Source: Lachnospiraceae bacterium
GTDB taxonomy: Bacteria; Bacillota; Clostridia; Lachnospirales; Lachnospiraceae
Direction: 5' to 3'
DNA length: 57,818 nucleotides
NCBI GenBank assembly: GCA_021771755.1
Contig: JAETOL010000026.1
Coordinates: forward strand, 1-57,818
Below the pieces are notes generated by a model that was given only the letters and a program-made list of their open reading frames with translations, was not told the DNA's origin and ran no database searches. Below, piece after piece: positions 16,342-25,836 of this stretch. Position numbers and translations under genes: made by a program. How positions within the stretch are numbered: position 1 is the first letter of the stretch; each line of letters opens with the position of its first letter.

Positions 16342-17979
16342 ATGCATACAATGCTTGGAAAAATCAAAAATTTTGTAGATAATTTTGCAGAAGTTATTTC
16401 AGATGTTCTGGATATAGATGTAATTATAACAGATTCTAATATGAATATAGTGGGAAGTGCATTTCGGTATTTTTCACTTTATAATGATATAAAAATAGGA
16501 ACATTGCTGGCAGATGTACTGATTAATAATCATAATCTTGTGATTCGGAATAAAGCTCAGATAGAAAGCTGTAGAAAATGCAGAGAATATAAAAAATGTA
16601 AAATGAAAGGGTTTGTTGGAGTGCCTATTCATTATGGAAATCAGACGTTAGGAGCAATAGGTTTGATACTTCCGAGTTCCAAGGTGAAAGCCTTATTTGA
16701 AAATATAGATTCTACAGTTATTTTTATGGAAAGAATGGCTGAGCTTGTTGCTAACAGGATTCATTATCATACGGAAAAGAAAGCTTTATCAAAAAAAATG
16801 GCAGAATTTGAGTTAATTCTTGATCTTATGGATGAAGCTCTGGTTCACACAGATGTATATGGTAATGTAATTTACTTTAATAAAAAATTTGAACAGGATT
16901 TTGGAGCTGATAAAGACCTTATAGGTGAAAATATTACCTATGTATATCCGGAGTTGAGAGAATGGTATGAAAAAGAAAATGTTTTTAAGGATTTTAAAAT
17001 CTGTATACAAAATGACAGATGCAGTTTCTATGGAATCGTAAACAGTAAACGAATTTACCAGACAGAAGATGAATATACGGTTATCCTGTGTTTTCAGCCA
17101 TATAAGAATATTTATAAATCATCCAAAATTTTTATGCCGGGGACTCAGGTTACGTTTCAATGGCTCAGAAAGTTTTGTGATGTGGAAACCCTGGCAATTG
17201 CAGAATATTATGCAGAGTTGGATGAGCCAGTTTTAATCTGTGGATGTGATGATACTTTAAATGAAATGCTGGGAAAAGCAATTTATAATCAGTCACCAAG
17301 AAGACTGGAGAATGTAGAGGTTCTCCAAATTAGAAATTCTTACAGAAATCTCCTGAATTCGTATTTAAGTGTAGAAACAGGAATTTTAAGGAAACTACAA
17401 AATGGAACTATTATTATTATGCAGCCGGAAAAAATTCCTATGTATATTCAGGAGTATTTATTAAGCTTCATTGAAAAAAAGAATACAGTTAACAATCAAA
17501 AAGGATCTGATCTGGATATTCGATTTATTTTCTGTACGACATCCGACTTAGAAGGACTTGTGAAAGAAAAGAAATTCAATGAAGAATTGTACCACATCAT
17601 TTCAAAAAATAAAATTAATATGACAAAAACACTTCATGAAGATTTTGGTGTGTTTTACAGGTATATGCAAAGTGGACTGGAATATTACGGTAATATTTAT
17701 AAAAAAGAGATTGTGGAATTAAGCATTGATCGAAAAAAGGAAATATGGAGAAAATGCAGAGGGAATTTGTTGGTTGATCTGGAAATGATGATTGAAAGGA
17801 TCGCAAAAAACGGAGATTATATTGAAGAAGAAAAAATAGAAAATTCTATTAATGAATTGGAAAAAATGCAGCTTCAGAAGCTTATCAAGGATGGGTACAG
17901 CAAGCAGGATATGGCAAAAATTATGAATATTTCCAGAACTACATTATACAGACACCTGAAAGAATACAATCTTCAGTAA
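16342..17979 (+). CDS. DhaR-like regulator (GAF-PAS-degenerate AAA+-Fis HTH)
   Basis: A 545-residue regulator with the order of enhancer-binding proteins such as DhaR: an N-terminal sensory domain with a cysteine cluster (ESCRKCREYKKCKMKG, near residue 75), a PAS domain (residues 155-215), a region aligning by eye with a sigma-54 AAA+ domain (residues 292-430) and a C-terminal Fis-type HTH (DMAKIMNISRTTLYRHL). The AAA+ part is degenerate: Walker A GESGTGKE reads GCDDTLNE (301-308), Walker B LFLDEI reads IIIMQP (358-362) and GAFTGA is missing. It therefore cannot hydrolyse ATP or act on sigma-54 in the usual way. E. coli DhaR likewise acts at a sigma-70 promoter. AAGGAG precedes the ATG. Confidence 0.78.
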   Translation: MHTMLGKIKNFVDNFAEVISDVLDIDVIITDSNMNIVGSAFRYFSLYNDIKIGTLLADVLINNHNLVIRNKAQIESCRKCREYKKCKMKGFVGVPIHYGNQTLGAIGLILPSSKVKALFENIDSTVIFMERMAELVANRIHYHTEKKALSKKMAEFELILDLMDEALVHTDVYGNVIYFNKKFEQDFGADKDLIGENITYVYPELREWYEKENVFKDFKICIQNDRCSFYGIVNSKRIYQTEDEYTVILCFQPYKNIYKSSKIFMPGTQVTFQWLRKFCDVETLAIAEYYAELDEPVLICGCDDTLNEMLGKAIYNQSPRRLENVEVLQIRNSYRNLLNSYLSVETGILRKLQNGTIIIMQPEKIPMYIQEYLLSFIEKKNTVNNQKGSDLDIRFIFCTTSDLEGLVKEKKFNEELYHIISKNKINMTKTLHEDFGVFYRYMQSGLEYYGNIYKKEIVELSIDRKKEIWRKCRGNLLVDLEMMIERIAKNGDYIEEEKIENSINELEKMQLQKLIKDGYSKQDMAKIMNISRTTLYRHLKEYNLQ

Positions 17980-18023
17980 AATATATTTACACATAATTAT
18001 TATGTAAGCAGAAGGAGGAACAC

Positions 18024-18956
18024 ATGGAACTCAGTTTATTATTGATGCAGCAGATTATAAAATTATTTATTATGATCTTTATGGGATATCTGATCGTGAA
18101 AACGGGAATTTTAAAAGCAGAGGACAGCAGAGTTCTTTCTGCAGTTGTTCTTTACCTGATCGTTCCCTGTGTAATCCTGAATGCATTTCAGGTAGAATAT
18201 TCACCTGAAAAAGCCAGCGGGCTTTTTCTCGCTTTTGTGGCATCTCTGCTGCTTATGTTTGTAACGCTCCCGGCAGTAAATCTTGTGGGAAGATTTTTGA
18301 AACTGAATGAAGTGGAGAGGACTTCGGTTTATTATTCCAATGCCGGAAATCTGATCATTCCGCTGGTGACTTTTATTCTGGGCGAGGAATGGGTTTTATA
18401 TGCATGTGTATATATGAGTATCCAGATTGTTTTTTTCTGGACTCACTGTAAAAAAGAACTGAGCAGGGAAAAAGGGATTGATTTAAAAAAGATCTTTACA
18501 AATATTAATATTATTTTGGTTGTGATCTCAGTAGCGCTGTTTTTTATGAGAATCCGTCTTCCGAAACTGATGACGGAAACTTTTGCATCGGTATCGGGTA
18601 TGGTAGGACCTGCAAGTATGTTTGTGACCGGAATGTTGATGGCAGGCGCTGATCTGAAAAAAATATTTACAAATAAGAGAGCTTATCTGGTAACAGGTAT
18701 GAGACTGATCGCCGTACCGCTGTTTTCCCTTTTGATTCTTAAAATCAGCAGATTAGCCGGCTTTCATGCGGACGGCCGTCAGATCCTGCTGATCGTATTT
18801 CTTGCAGTGACAACACCGGCAGCATCAACGGTGACACAGATGAGCCAGCTTTATGGGAATGATTCAGAATATGCCAGTGCGATCGGCGTACTGACAACTC
18901 TGGCGTCAGTTCTCACAATGCCATTGATGGTATTATTGTTCCAGTCAGTTATTTAA
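18024..18956 (+). CDS. AEC (auxin efflux carrier) family transporter
   Basis: A 310-residue membrane protein with about ten hydrophobic helices in two halves. It starts with the AEC-type first helix (IIKLFIMIFMGYLIVKTGILK) and contains the mid-protein YYSNAGNLIIPLV and, near the end, TTPAASTVTQMSQLYG, all typical of the family. AEC proteins export or import organic anions such as malate or amino-acid derivatives. AGAAGGAGG precedes the ATG. It follows the DhaR-like gene by 44 bases, without a clear terminator between, so it may belong functionally to that locus. Confidence 0.88.
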   Translation: MELSLLLMQQIIKLFIMIFMGYLIVKTGILKAEDSRVLSAVVLYLIVPCVILNAFQVEYSPEKASGLFLAFVASLLLMFVTLPAVNLVGRFLKLNEVERTSVYYSNAGNLIIPLVTFILGEEWVLYACVYMSIQIVFFWTHCKKELSREKGIDLKKIFTNINIILVVISVALFFMRIRLPKLMTETFASVSGMVGPASMFVTGMLMAGADLKKIFTNKRAYLVTGMRLIAVPLFSLLILKISRLAGFHADGRQILLIVFLAVTTPAASTVTQMSQLYGNDSEYASAIGVLTTLASVLTMPLMVLLFQSVI

Positions 18957-19014
18957 AAAGGTTTTTCTGTAAAAAAACTCCCGGGATCTTATGGAAGTAA
19001 CAGTGACATTATCA

Positions 19015-19030
19015 CAGACAGATCTGTCTG
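19015..19030. promoter_or_regulatory. 16-bp perfect palindrome upstream of the SDR gene
   Basis: CAGACAGATCTGTCTG is a perfect palindrome 43 bases before the SDR start. It is not followed by a T run, so an operator is more likely than a terminator. The protein that would bind it is unknown. Confidence 0.4.
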
Positions 19031-19073
19031 GAACGTGTATGATACAGACATAAAGTACAAGGAGGTATCCCAT

Positions 19074-19820
19074 ATGAGGTTAAAAGATAAAGTAACGATC
19101 ATTACAGGTGGAAGCAGAGGAATTGGTTATGCAACAGCAGATGCATTTCTGAGAGAGGGAGCTACTGTAATTCTGGCAGCCAGTTCTCAGGAATCTGCAG
19201 ATAAAGCAGTGGAAAGCCTGAAGGAAAAATATCCGGACAGGATCATTGCAGGCATCAGCCCGGATCTCAGCAGTCTGGAAAGCGTGAGAAAGGAATTCAA
19301 GGAAGCAACCTCCAAATATGGATGTGTGGATATTCTGGTAAATAATGCAGGGGTATCAGAAAGCACCCCGTTTGTTGAGTATACAGAGGAAGCCTTTGAC
19401 AAGGTTATGGATCTGAATGTAAAAGGCGTATTTAATGCAACGAGAGCCGCGTCTGAGTGTATGGTGGCAAGAGGAAATGGCGTAATCCTGAGCACTTCTT
19501 CTATGGTAAGTCTTTATGGACAGCCAAGTGGAATCGCGTATCCGGCATCTAAATTTGCAGTAAATGGACTGACCGTTTCACTGGCAAGAGAACTGGGACC
19601 AAAAGGAATCCGGGTGAATGCAGTGGCGCCGGGCATCACGGAAACAGATATGATGAAGGCAGTGCCAAAGAGCGTGATCGAGCCAATGATCCAGCAGATT
19701 CCACTTCGCAGGCTGGGACAGCCGGAAGATATTGCAAACGCTTTTGTGTTCCTTGCTTCTGACGAGGCATCTTACATTACCGGCGTGGTACTCAGCGTAG
19801 ATGGAATGGCAAGAACCTGA
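19074..19820 (+). CDS. SDR-family NAD(P)-dependent oxidoreductase
   Basis: A classical short-chain dehydrogenase of 248 residues. Visible are the cofactor motif TGGSRGIG, NNAG, the catalytic Ser (LSTSSMVS) and YPASK tetrad, and the post-catalytic RVNAVAPGITETDM. It ends LSVDGMART. The upstream in-frame ATG at 19035 lacks a ribosome site; ATG 19074 has AAGGAGG at the right distance. The fold resembles FabG and glucose or hydroxysteroid dehydrogenases; the substrate cannot be told. It lies 44 bases ahead of the rhodanese gene and may be cotranscribed with it. Confidence 0.88.
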   Translation: MRLKDKVTIITGGSRGIGYATADAFLREGATVILAASSQESADKAVESLKEKYPDRIIAGISPDLSSLESVRKEFKEATSKYGCVDILVNNAGVSESTPFVEYTEEAFDKVMDLNVKGVFNATRAASECMVARGNGVILSTSSMVSLYGQPSGIAYPASKFAVNGLTVSLARELGPKGIRVNAVAPGITETDMMKAVPKSVIEPMIQQIPLRRLGQPEDIANAFVFLASDEASYITGVVLSVDGMART

Positions 19821-19864
19821 AGATAAGAAAAGACAGCAGATAAAAGGCTGGAGGAGGAAATAGA

Positions 19865-20182
19865 ATGGGATTATTTGATTTCTTAAAGGGAACAGATTTT
19901 AATGAGGGAATCGAAACTTATAAAAATACAGAGGATGCGGTTCTTCTGGATGTAAGGACACCGGAAGAATATCTGGAGGGAAGAGTACCGGGAAGCTGGA
20001 ATATCCCTCTTCAGGAACTGAAAAAAGTAGAACGGCTTATAGATAAAGCAGCTCCTCTTTTTGTTTACTGTCTGAGCGGAGCCAGAAGCCGGATGGCAGT
20101 GGCGCAGCTTCAGCAGATGGGATATGCAAGGGTTACAAATCTTGGCGGTATCAACAGCTACCGCGGAAAGGTGGAAAGATAA
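19865..20182 (+). CDS. Single-domain rhodanese-like protein
   Basis: A 105-residue rhodanese domain: LLDVRTPEEYLEGRVPGSWNIPL, then the active-site loop YCLSGARS with the persulfide-forming cysteine, and the C-terminal YARVTNLGGI. It would carry sulfane sulfur or act as thiosulfate or polysulfide sulfurtransferase. Ribosome site GGAGGAAAT. It ends one base before the start of the flavoprotein gene, which has its own C-terminal rhodanese domain; the pair looks like one sulfur-handling unit. Confidence 0.9.
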   Translation: MGLFDFLKGTDFNEGIETYKNTEDAVLLDVRTPEEYLEGRVPGSWNIPLQELKKVERLIDKAAPLFVYCLSGARSRMAVAQLQQMGYARVTNLGGINSYRGKVER

Positions 20183-20183
20183 A

Positions 20184-21881
20184 ATGAAGGTTGTCATTAT
20201 CGGAGGTGTTGCGGGAGGAGCAACTGCTGCAGCAAGAATACGCAGACTGGATGAAAAAGCACAGATCACTGTTTTTGAAAAATCAGGATATGTTTCCTAT
20301 GCAAACTGCGGACTTCCCTATTATATAGGAGGGGTGATCACTGATCCGGAAGAGCTGACATTGCAGACACCGGAAAGCTTCTGGAAGCGTTTTCAGATTG
20401 ATATGAAGGTAAGACATGAGGTTACACGGATTTATCCGGAAAGAAAAACGGTGGAAGTCAGAAATCTGAATACAGGTGTATTCTTTGAGGAAAAATACGA
20501 TAAGCTTTTGATCGCTACAGGTGCAAAGCCGGTATGGCCTGATCTTCCCGGAACAGATCTGGACAATCTTTTTACTCTTCGTACGGTGGAAGATACGCTG
20601 AGGATCCGTGAATTTGTGGACAAAAACCATCCCCGGTCTGCAGTTCTGGCAGGCGGTGGTTATATTGGACTGGAACTTGCGGAAAATCTTCGGGAACTGG
20701 GAATGGAGGTAACCATTGTTCAGCGTCCGAAGCAGCTGATGAATCCTCTGGATTCTGATATGGCAGCTTTTGTACATGGAAAAATGAAAAGCCGCGGAGT
20801 GAAGCTGATGCTTGGGCATACGGTAGCTGGTTTTGAAAAAGGAGAAACAGGAACCAGAGTACTTCTGAAGGATGAACAGCCCTTGGAAGCAGATATGGTG
20901 ATCCTTGCGATTGGAGTCTCTCCGGATTCTCATCTTGCCAGAGAGGCCGGGCTGGAACTTGGCCTGAAGGGAAGTATTGTAGTAAATGACAGAATGGAGA
21001 CTTCAGCCCCGGATATTTTTGCAGCAGGCGATGCGGTAGAGGTGAAACATTACATCACCGGAGAAAGAGCGCTGATCTCTCTTGCAGGACCGGCAAACAA
21101 ACAGGGACGTATTGCTGCAGACAATATCTGCGGAGGAGACAGCCGTTACCCGGGCTCTCAGGGTTCATCCGTGATCAAAGTATTTGATATGACTGTGGCA
21201 TCTACAGGAATCAACGAACGTACTGCGCAAAAAGCCGGAATTGATTATGATAAGGTTTACTTATCTCCGGCAAACCATGCGTCCTATTACCCGGGCGGAA
21301 AGCTTATGACCATGAAGGTGATCTTTGAGAAGGGCAGCTACAGACTTCTGGGAGCGCAGATTGTTGGCTATGACGGAGTCGATAAGCGGATTGACGTTCT
21401 TGCTACAGCAATGTATGCAGGCGTTACGGCAATTCAGCTGAAAGAACTGGATCTGGCTTATGCGCCGCCGTATTCCTCTGCAAAAGATCCTGTGAACATG
21501 GCAGGATTTATGATCGAAAATATTGCAGAAGGCAGACTGAAACAGTTTTTTACAGAGGATGTGGAAAAGCTTCCGCGGGATGGAAGTGTGATCCTTCTGG
21601 ATACAAGGACACCATGGGAGTATAACAGAGGGCATATTGAAGGGTTTATCAATATTCCGGTAGACGAACTTCGCGACAGACTTTCGGAACTGGACAAAAA
21701 TAAAAAAGTATACATTATCTGTCAGAGTGGACTGAGAAGCTATATTGCATACAGGATACTGACACAGGAAGGCTTTGACTGCAGGAATTTCTCAGGAGGT
21801 TTTCGTTTGTACGAGACTGTGACAGGCGATCGTGAGGCAGCCGGAGAAGCGCTTCCGTGTGGAATGGAGATCAGCAGATAA
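20184..21881 (+). CDS. CoA-disulfide reductase-like flavoprotein with C-terminal rhodanese domain
   Basis: About 565 residues. The N-terminal FAD domain starts KVVIIGGVAGGATAAARIRR and carries the single redox cysteine in SYANCGLPYY typical of CoA-disulfide, NADH-peroxidase and persulfide reductases. The NAD domain (LAGGGYIGLELAENL), the second FAD motif (IFAAGDAVEV) and a dimerisation domain follow. The last ~90 residues are a rhodanese domain with active Cys in ICQSGLRS. Such fusions reduce CoA persulfides or polysulfides with NAD(P)H. The frame is open from 20124, but ATG 20184, one base after the rhodanese stop, gives the canonical start. Confidence 0.9.
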   Translation: MKVVIIGGVAGGATAAARIRRLDEKAQITVFEKSGYVSYANCGLPYYIGGVITDPEELTLQTPESFWKRFQIDMKVRHEVTRIYPERKTVEVRNLNTGVFFEEKYDKLLIATGAKPVWPDLPGTDLDNLFTLRTVEDTLRIREFVDKNHPRSAVLAGGGYIGLELAENLRELGMEVTIVQRPKQLMNPLDSDMAAFVHGKMKSRGVKLMLGHTVAGFEKGETGTRVLLKDEQPLEADMVILAIGVSPDSHLAREAGLELGLKGSIVVNDRMETSAPDIFAAGDAVEVKHYITGERALISLAGPANKQGRIAADNICGGDSRYPGSQGSSVIKVFDMTVASTGINERTAQKAGIDYDKVYLSPANHASYYPGGKLMTMKVIFEKGSYRLLGAQIVGYDGVDKRIDVLATAMYAGVTAIQLKELDLAYAPPYSSAKDPVNMAGFMIENIAEGRLKQFFTEDVEKLPRDGSVILLDTRTPWEYNRGHIEGFINIPVDELRDRLSELDKNKKVYIICQSGLRSYIAYRILTQEGFDCRNFSGGFRLYETVTGDREAAGEALPCGMEISR

Positions 21882-21898
21882 TATAAGGACATATGAAA

Positions 21899-21930
21899 AA
21901 CAGCCATCACTTTCGGTGCTGGCTGTTTTT
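21899..21930 (+). terminator. Intrinsic terminator after the CoADR-rhodanese gene
   Basis: AACAGCCATCAC (21899-21910) pairs with GGTGCTGGCTGTT (21915-21927) around a short loop, followed by T residues. Confidence 0.85.
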
Positions 21931-21962
21931 GTCTGCAGATTTTAAATCATCATGGAAATTTC

Positions 21963-21992
21963 TTGCGGCAGCTTCTGCTTTTATGTTAGAAT
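21963..21992 (+). promoter_or_regulatory. Weak promoter candidate of the AGCS pseudogene
   Basis: TTGCGG (21963-21968) and TAGAAT (21987-21992) with an 18-base spacer, upstream of the AGGAGGT ribosome site. Confidence 0.3.
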
Positions 21993-22033
21993 ACAGATGC
22001 TTTACACACAATAAAAACAGGAGGTACTGAAGA

Positions 22034-23327
22034 TTGTTTTCAGGAATTATTGAAGCATACGGCAAGGTCGTAGGTGTGCTGAGCAACTGGATGTACAGTT
22101 ATATTCTGATCATTCTGCTGGTTGGAGCAGGGATTTATTTTACTATAAGGACAAAGGGAATCCAGTTTCGTGCATTAAAAGAGGCGATTCGGGTGGTTAT
22201 GGAACCAAAGGAGGATGAAAAATCCATTTCTTCTTTTCAGGCATTGATGATCTCTACCGCATCCAGAGTGGGAACCGGAAATATCGCGGGGATTTCCACG
22301 GCTCTTTGTATTGGAGGTCCGGGAGCTATGTTCTGGATGTGGCTGACTGCACTTCTGGGAAGTGCATCTGCGTTTATCGAAAGCTCATTGGCTCAGATTT
22401 ATAAAAGAAAGGCGGCAGACGGAAGCTCTTACGGAGGACCGGCTTATTATATTCAGGCTGTTCTGAAAAAAAGATGGCTGGGCATTGTATTTGATTTTCG
22501 GTATTTGCATTTTTGGAGGAAGCAGACGTATTTCCAGGATCACGGAAGTGATTGTTCCTTTGATGGGGATCTTCTATATCGGAGTTTCTCTTTTTATCGT
22601 GATCACACATTTGAACCTTCTTCCCGGAGTGATTGCATCGATTTTCAAAGGAGCATTTAACCTTTCGGCTATTTTTGGCGGATTTGCAGGCTCCGCGATC
22701 ATGCAGGGAATTAAAAGAGGACTGTTTTCTAATGAAGCCGGTGTGGGTTCTGCACCAAACGCCTCTGCTTCTGCAGGAGTATCCCATCCGGCCAAACAGG
22801 GACTGGTTCAGATGCTTTCCGTTTATATTGATACGATCGTGATCTGCAGTGCAACCGGGTTTATGCTGCTTTGCTCCGGAGTTGCTCCGGAAGGCGGAAT
22901 TGCGGGAATGCCTTATGTTCAGGAGGCGGTTGCAGGATCACTGGGAAGTTTTGGAAGTGTATTTATAACAGTGGCATTGTTTATGTTTGCTTTTACAACG
23001 CTGATCGGAAATTTTTACTATGCAGAAATGGGGCTTCGCTATATTTGTGATAAAGCTCCGGGAAAAGCTCTTTTGAATACGTTTCGGGTGGCGGCAGCGC
23101 TGATCGTATGCCTGGGCGCGACCATGGACTTCAGTGTTGTATGGGATACGGCAGATGTTCTGATGGGATTGATGGCTCTGATCAATCTTCCGGTGATCGT
23201 GATTTTATCAAAACCGGCGATCCACTGTATGCAGGATTATTTCCGGCAAAAAGTGCAGGGAAAGAATCCTGTGTTTAGAGCAAAGGATATTGGGTTGAAA
23301 ACAAAAACAGACTTCTGGAATGATTGA
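22034..23327 (+). pseudogene. AGCS sodium:alanine/glycine symporter, internal deletion and frameshift
   Basis: The first frame (TTG 22034 after AGGAGGT) encodes the N-terminal part of an AGCS symporter: ISTASRVGTGNIAGISTAL, then SSYGGPAYYIQAVL and KKRWLGIVFDF. Family homology resumes in another frame near 22491 with IFGICIFGGSRRISR and goes on through GIKRGLFSNEAGVGSAPNA to the normal C-terminus at 23327. Intact AGCS proteins have roughly 50-60 residues (about one and a half helices) between these blocks, so a segment was deleted and the frame lost at the joint near 22485-22495. The two frames together give about 430 residues. A simple one-base sequencing error does not explain it. Confidence 0.85.
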
Positions 23328-23377
23328 TATCCAAAAAAGTTTGTATTGTAGATATAATAAATAAAAAGCAATGGATC

Positions 23378-23422
23378 ATCCGGGGATTTTCAGGCAGCCT
23401 GCCAGCTTGAGAATCCCCGGAT
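23378..23422 (+). terminator. Strong hairpin after the AGCS pseudogene
   Basis: ATCCGGGGATT (23378-23388) pairs perfectly with AATCCCCGGAT (23412-23422). The following sequence has only a short T stretch, so termination efficiency is uncertain. Confidence 0.6.
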
Positions 23423-23441
23423 TGTACTTTATCTAGAACAT

Positions 23442-23459
23442 GTGTTAAAGAATTGACAA
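23442..23459. promoter_or_regulatory. Rex-like operator on the pflBA promoter
   Basis: GTGTTAA-AGAA-TTGACAA matches the clostridial Rex consensus TTGTTAA-N4-TTAACAA at 12 of 14 defined positions. It overlaps the -35 box of the pflB promoter. Rex represses fermentation genes when NADH/NAD+ is low, which fits pyruvate formate-lyase. The match is by eye. Confidence 0.55.
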
Positions 23460-23481
23460 TCCACTAAATCTGGTATAAACT
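23453..23481 (+). promoter_or_regulatory. Promoter of pflB-pflA
   Basis: A perfect TTGACA at 23453-23458. The -10 is either TAAACT (23476-23481, 17-base spacer) or the extended TGG-TATAAA (23474-23479, 15-base spacer). The 5' leader is about 95 bases. Confidence 0.6.
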
Positions 23482-23578
23482 TGGCTTGTAAAAAAGGAAT
23501 TACACTAAATAACCATTAACACAGTCCTGCAGGAAAAGAGAGAAACCCGCAGGACATTTATATGAAAGAGGTGCTGAA

Positions 23579-25834
23579 ATGAAAGATTTTACACAGTGGG
23601 AAGGCTTTAATGGAAAGCGCTGGAAAGAAAAAATTGACGTTCGTAACTTTATCAGAATGAACTATACACCATATGATGGAGATGCTTCTTTCCTGGAAGG
23701 ACCGACAGAGGCAACAGATAAGCTCTGGGGTAAACTTCAGGAACTCCAGAAGGAAGAACGTGCAAAAGGCGGCGTTCTGGATATGGAAACAGAGGTTGTG
23801 ACTTCTCTTACCGCATATGGCCCTGGATATATTGATGAAAATCTGAAAGACCTGGAAACTGTTGTAGGTCTTCAGACTGACAAGCCGCTGAAACGTGCAT
23901 TTATGCCTTACGGCGGTATCAAAATGGCTGAAAAAGCATGTGAAACTTACGGCTATGAAGTAAGTGACAAAATTAAAGATATCTTTAACAACTATGAGTT
24001 CAAAACACATAATCAGGGTGTATTTGACATTTACACACCGGAAATGAAGGTTGCCCGTCACAACAAGATTCTTACCGGTCTTCCGGATACCTATGGCCGT
24101 GGACGTATCGTAGGCGATTACAGACGTGTGGCTCTTTATGGTATCGATGCTCTGATTGAAGGTAAGAAAAAAGACTTTGCAGCAAGCGACCGTCAGGGTA
24201 TGAGACGTTATGACTTCCAGCTTCGTGAGGAGATCGCAGATCAGATCCGTGCTCTTGAGGGAATGAAGGCTATGGCTCAGGCTTATGGTTTCGATATTTC
24301 TCAGCCGGCTAAGGATGCAAGAGAAGCATTCCAGTGGCTGTACTTCGGATATCTTGCAGCAATCAAGACTCAGAACGGTGCTGCAATGAGTGTTGGACGT
24401 ATTTCTACTTTCCTTGATATCTATATTGAAAGAGATCTTAAGAACGGTACTCTTACAGAGAAAGAGGCTCAGGAGCTTGTTGACCATATGGTAATGAAAT
24501 TCCGTATGGTAAAATTTGCACGTATTCCGTCTTACAATCAGCTGTTCTCCGGTGACCCGGTATGGGCAACTCTGGAAGTAGCAGGTATGGGAATCGACGG
24601 ACGTCATATGGTAACCAAGAACGATTTCCGTTTCCTTCATACTCTGGAGGATATGGGACCGGCTCCGGAACCAAACCTTACCGTACTGTATTCTTCCAGA
24701 CTGCCTGAGAACTTTAAGAAATATGCAGCAAATATTTCTATTACAACAAGTTCTATCCAGTATGAGAATGATGATGTGATGCGTCCGGTATGGGGCGATG
24801 ACTACAGCATTTGCTGCTGTGTATCTGCTACAGAGACAGGTAAAGAGATTCAGTTCTTCGGCGCTCGTGCAAACCTTGCAAAATGTCTTCTTTACGCGAT
24901 CAATGGCGGTGTTGATGAGAAGACAAAACAGCAGGTAGGACCTCAGTATCAGCCGATCACTTCCGAATACCTTGACTATGATGAGGTAGTGAAGAAATAC
25001 GATCAGATGATGGACTGGCTGGCTCATCTGTATGTTGGAACACTGAACATGATCCACTACATGCATGACAAATATTATTATGAAGCAGCAGAGATGGCTC
25101 TGATCGATACAAAGGTTGACCGTTCTTTTGCAACAGGTATCGCAGGATTTTCTCATGTAGTAGACTCTCTGTCTGCAATTAAATATGCAAAGGTGAAAGC
25201 AATCCGTGATGAGGATGGAATTACAACAGACTTTGAGGTAGAGGGTGACTTCCCACGCTACGGAAACGATGACGACAGAGCAGATGAGATTGCAACAAAT
25301 CTTCTGTCCACCTTCCTTGGCAAACTGAAACACATCCATACATACCGCGATTCCAAACCGACCACATCTATTCTTACCATTACTTCTAACGTTGTTTATG
25401 GTAAGGCTACAGGATCTCTTCCGGATGGAAGAAAAGCAGGCGAGCCTCTGGCCCCTGGTGCTAACCCGTCTTATGGAGCAGAGCAGAACGGACTTCTTGC
25501 TTCCCTGAACTCTGTTGCAAAACTTGACTATGAGGATGCCCTTGACGGTATTTCCAATACACAGACGATCAACCCGGATGCTCTGGGTCATAACGATGAG
25601 GAGCGTACAGACAATCTGGTTCATGTACTGGACGGATACTTTGATCAGGGTGCGCACCATCTGAACGTAAACGTATTTGGAAAAGAAAAGCTGATCGATG
25701 CTATGGAGCATCCGGAAAAAGAAGAGTACGCAAACTTTACGATCCGTGTTTCCGGATATGCGGTTAAATTCATCGACCTTACAAGAGAGCAGCAGATGGA
25801 TGTTATTTCCAGAACCTGCCACGCAGAAATGTAA
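23579..25834 (+). CDS. pflB: Formate acetyltransferase (pyruvate formate-lyase)
   Basis: A 751-residue glycyl-radical enzyme that converts pyruvate and CoA into acetyl-CoA and formate. The thiyl-radical cysteine pair is C413-C414 in [17 protein letters not shown], and the radical-bearing glycine is G726 in [13 protein letters not shown] near the C-terminus. Length and both motifs match PflB rather than the diol-dehydratase or choline-lyase relatives. Ribosome site AAAGAGGTG. The activase gene follows after two bases. Codon use is visibly more biased than that of the neighbours, as expected for a highly expressed fermentation gene. Confidence 0.96.
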   Translation: MKDFTQWEGFNGKRWKEKIDVRNFIRMNYTPYDGDASFLEGPTEATDKLWGKLQELQKEERAKGGVLDMETEVVTSLTAYGPGYIDENLKDLETVVGLQTDKPLKRAFMPYGGIKMAEKACETYGYEVSDKIKDIFNNYEFKTHNQGVFDIYTPEMKVARHNKILTGLPDTYGRGRIVGDYRRVALYGIDALIEGKKKDFAASDRQGMRRYDFQLREEIADQIRALEGMKAMAQAYGFDISQPAKDAREAFQWLYFGYLAAIKTQNGAAMSVGRISTFLDIYIERDLKNGTLTEKEAQELVDHMVMKFRMVKFARIPSYNQLFSGDPVWATLEVAGMGIDGRHMVTKNDFRFLHTLEDMGPAPEPNLTVLYSSRLPENFKKYAANISITTSSIQYENDDVMRPVWGDDYSICCCVSATETGKEIQFFGARANLAKCLLYAINGGVDEKTKQQVGPQYQPITSEYLDYDEVVKKYDQMMDWLAHLYVGTLNMIHYMHDKYYYEAAEMALIDTKVDRSFATGIAGFSHVVDSLSAIKYAKVKAIRDEDGITTDFEVEGDFPRYGNDDDRADEIATNLLSTFLGKLKHIHTYRDSKPTTSILTITSNVVYGKATGSLPDGRKAGEPLAPGANPSYGAEQNGLLASLNSVAKLDYEDALDGISNTQTINPDALGHNDEERTDNLVHVLDGYFDQGAHHLNVNVFGKEKLIDAMEHPEKEEYANFTIRVSGYAVKFIDLTREQQMDVISRTCHAEM

Positions 25835-25836
25835 GA

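Noticed and set aside
22034-23327. Programmed frameshift in the AGCS gene
   Set aside because: No slippery sequence at the joint, and a conserved segment is missing, so a deletion explains it better.
23558-25822. Open frame of about 750 codons on the strand opposite pflB
   Set aside because: It mirrors a highly expressed gene with biased codon use, has no ribosome site and its translation is rich in Cys, His and Ile without any domain.
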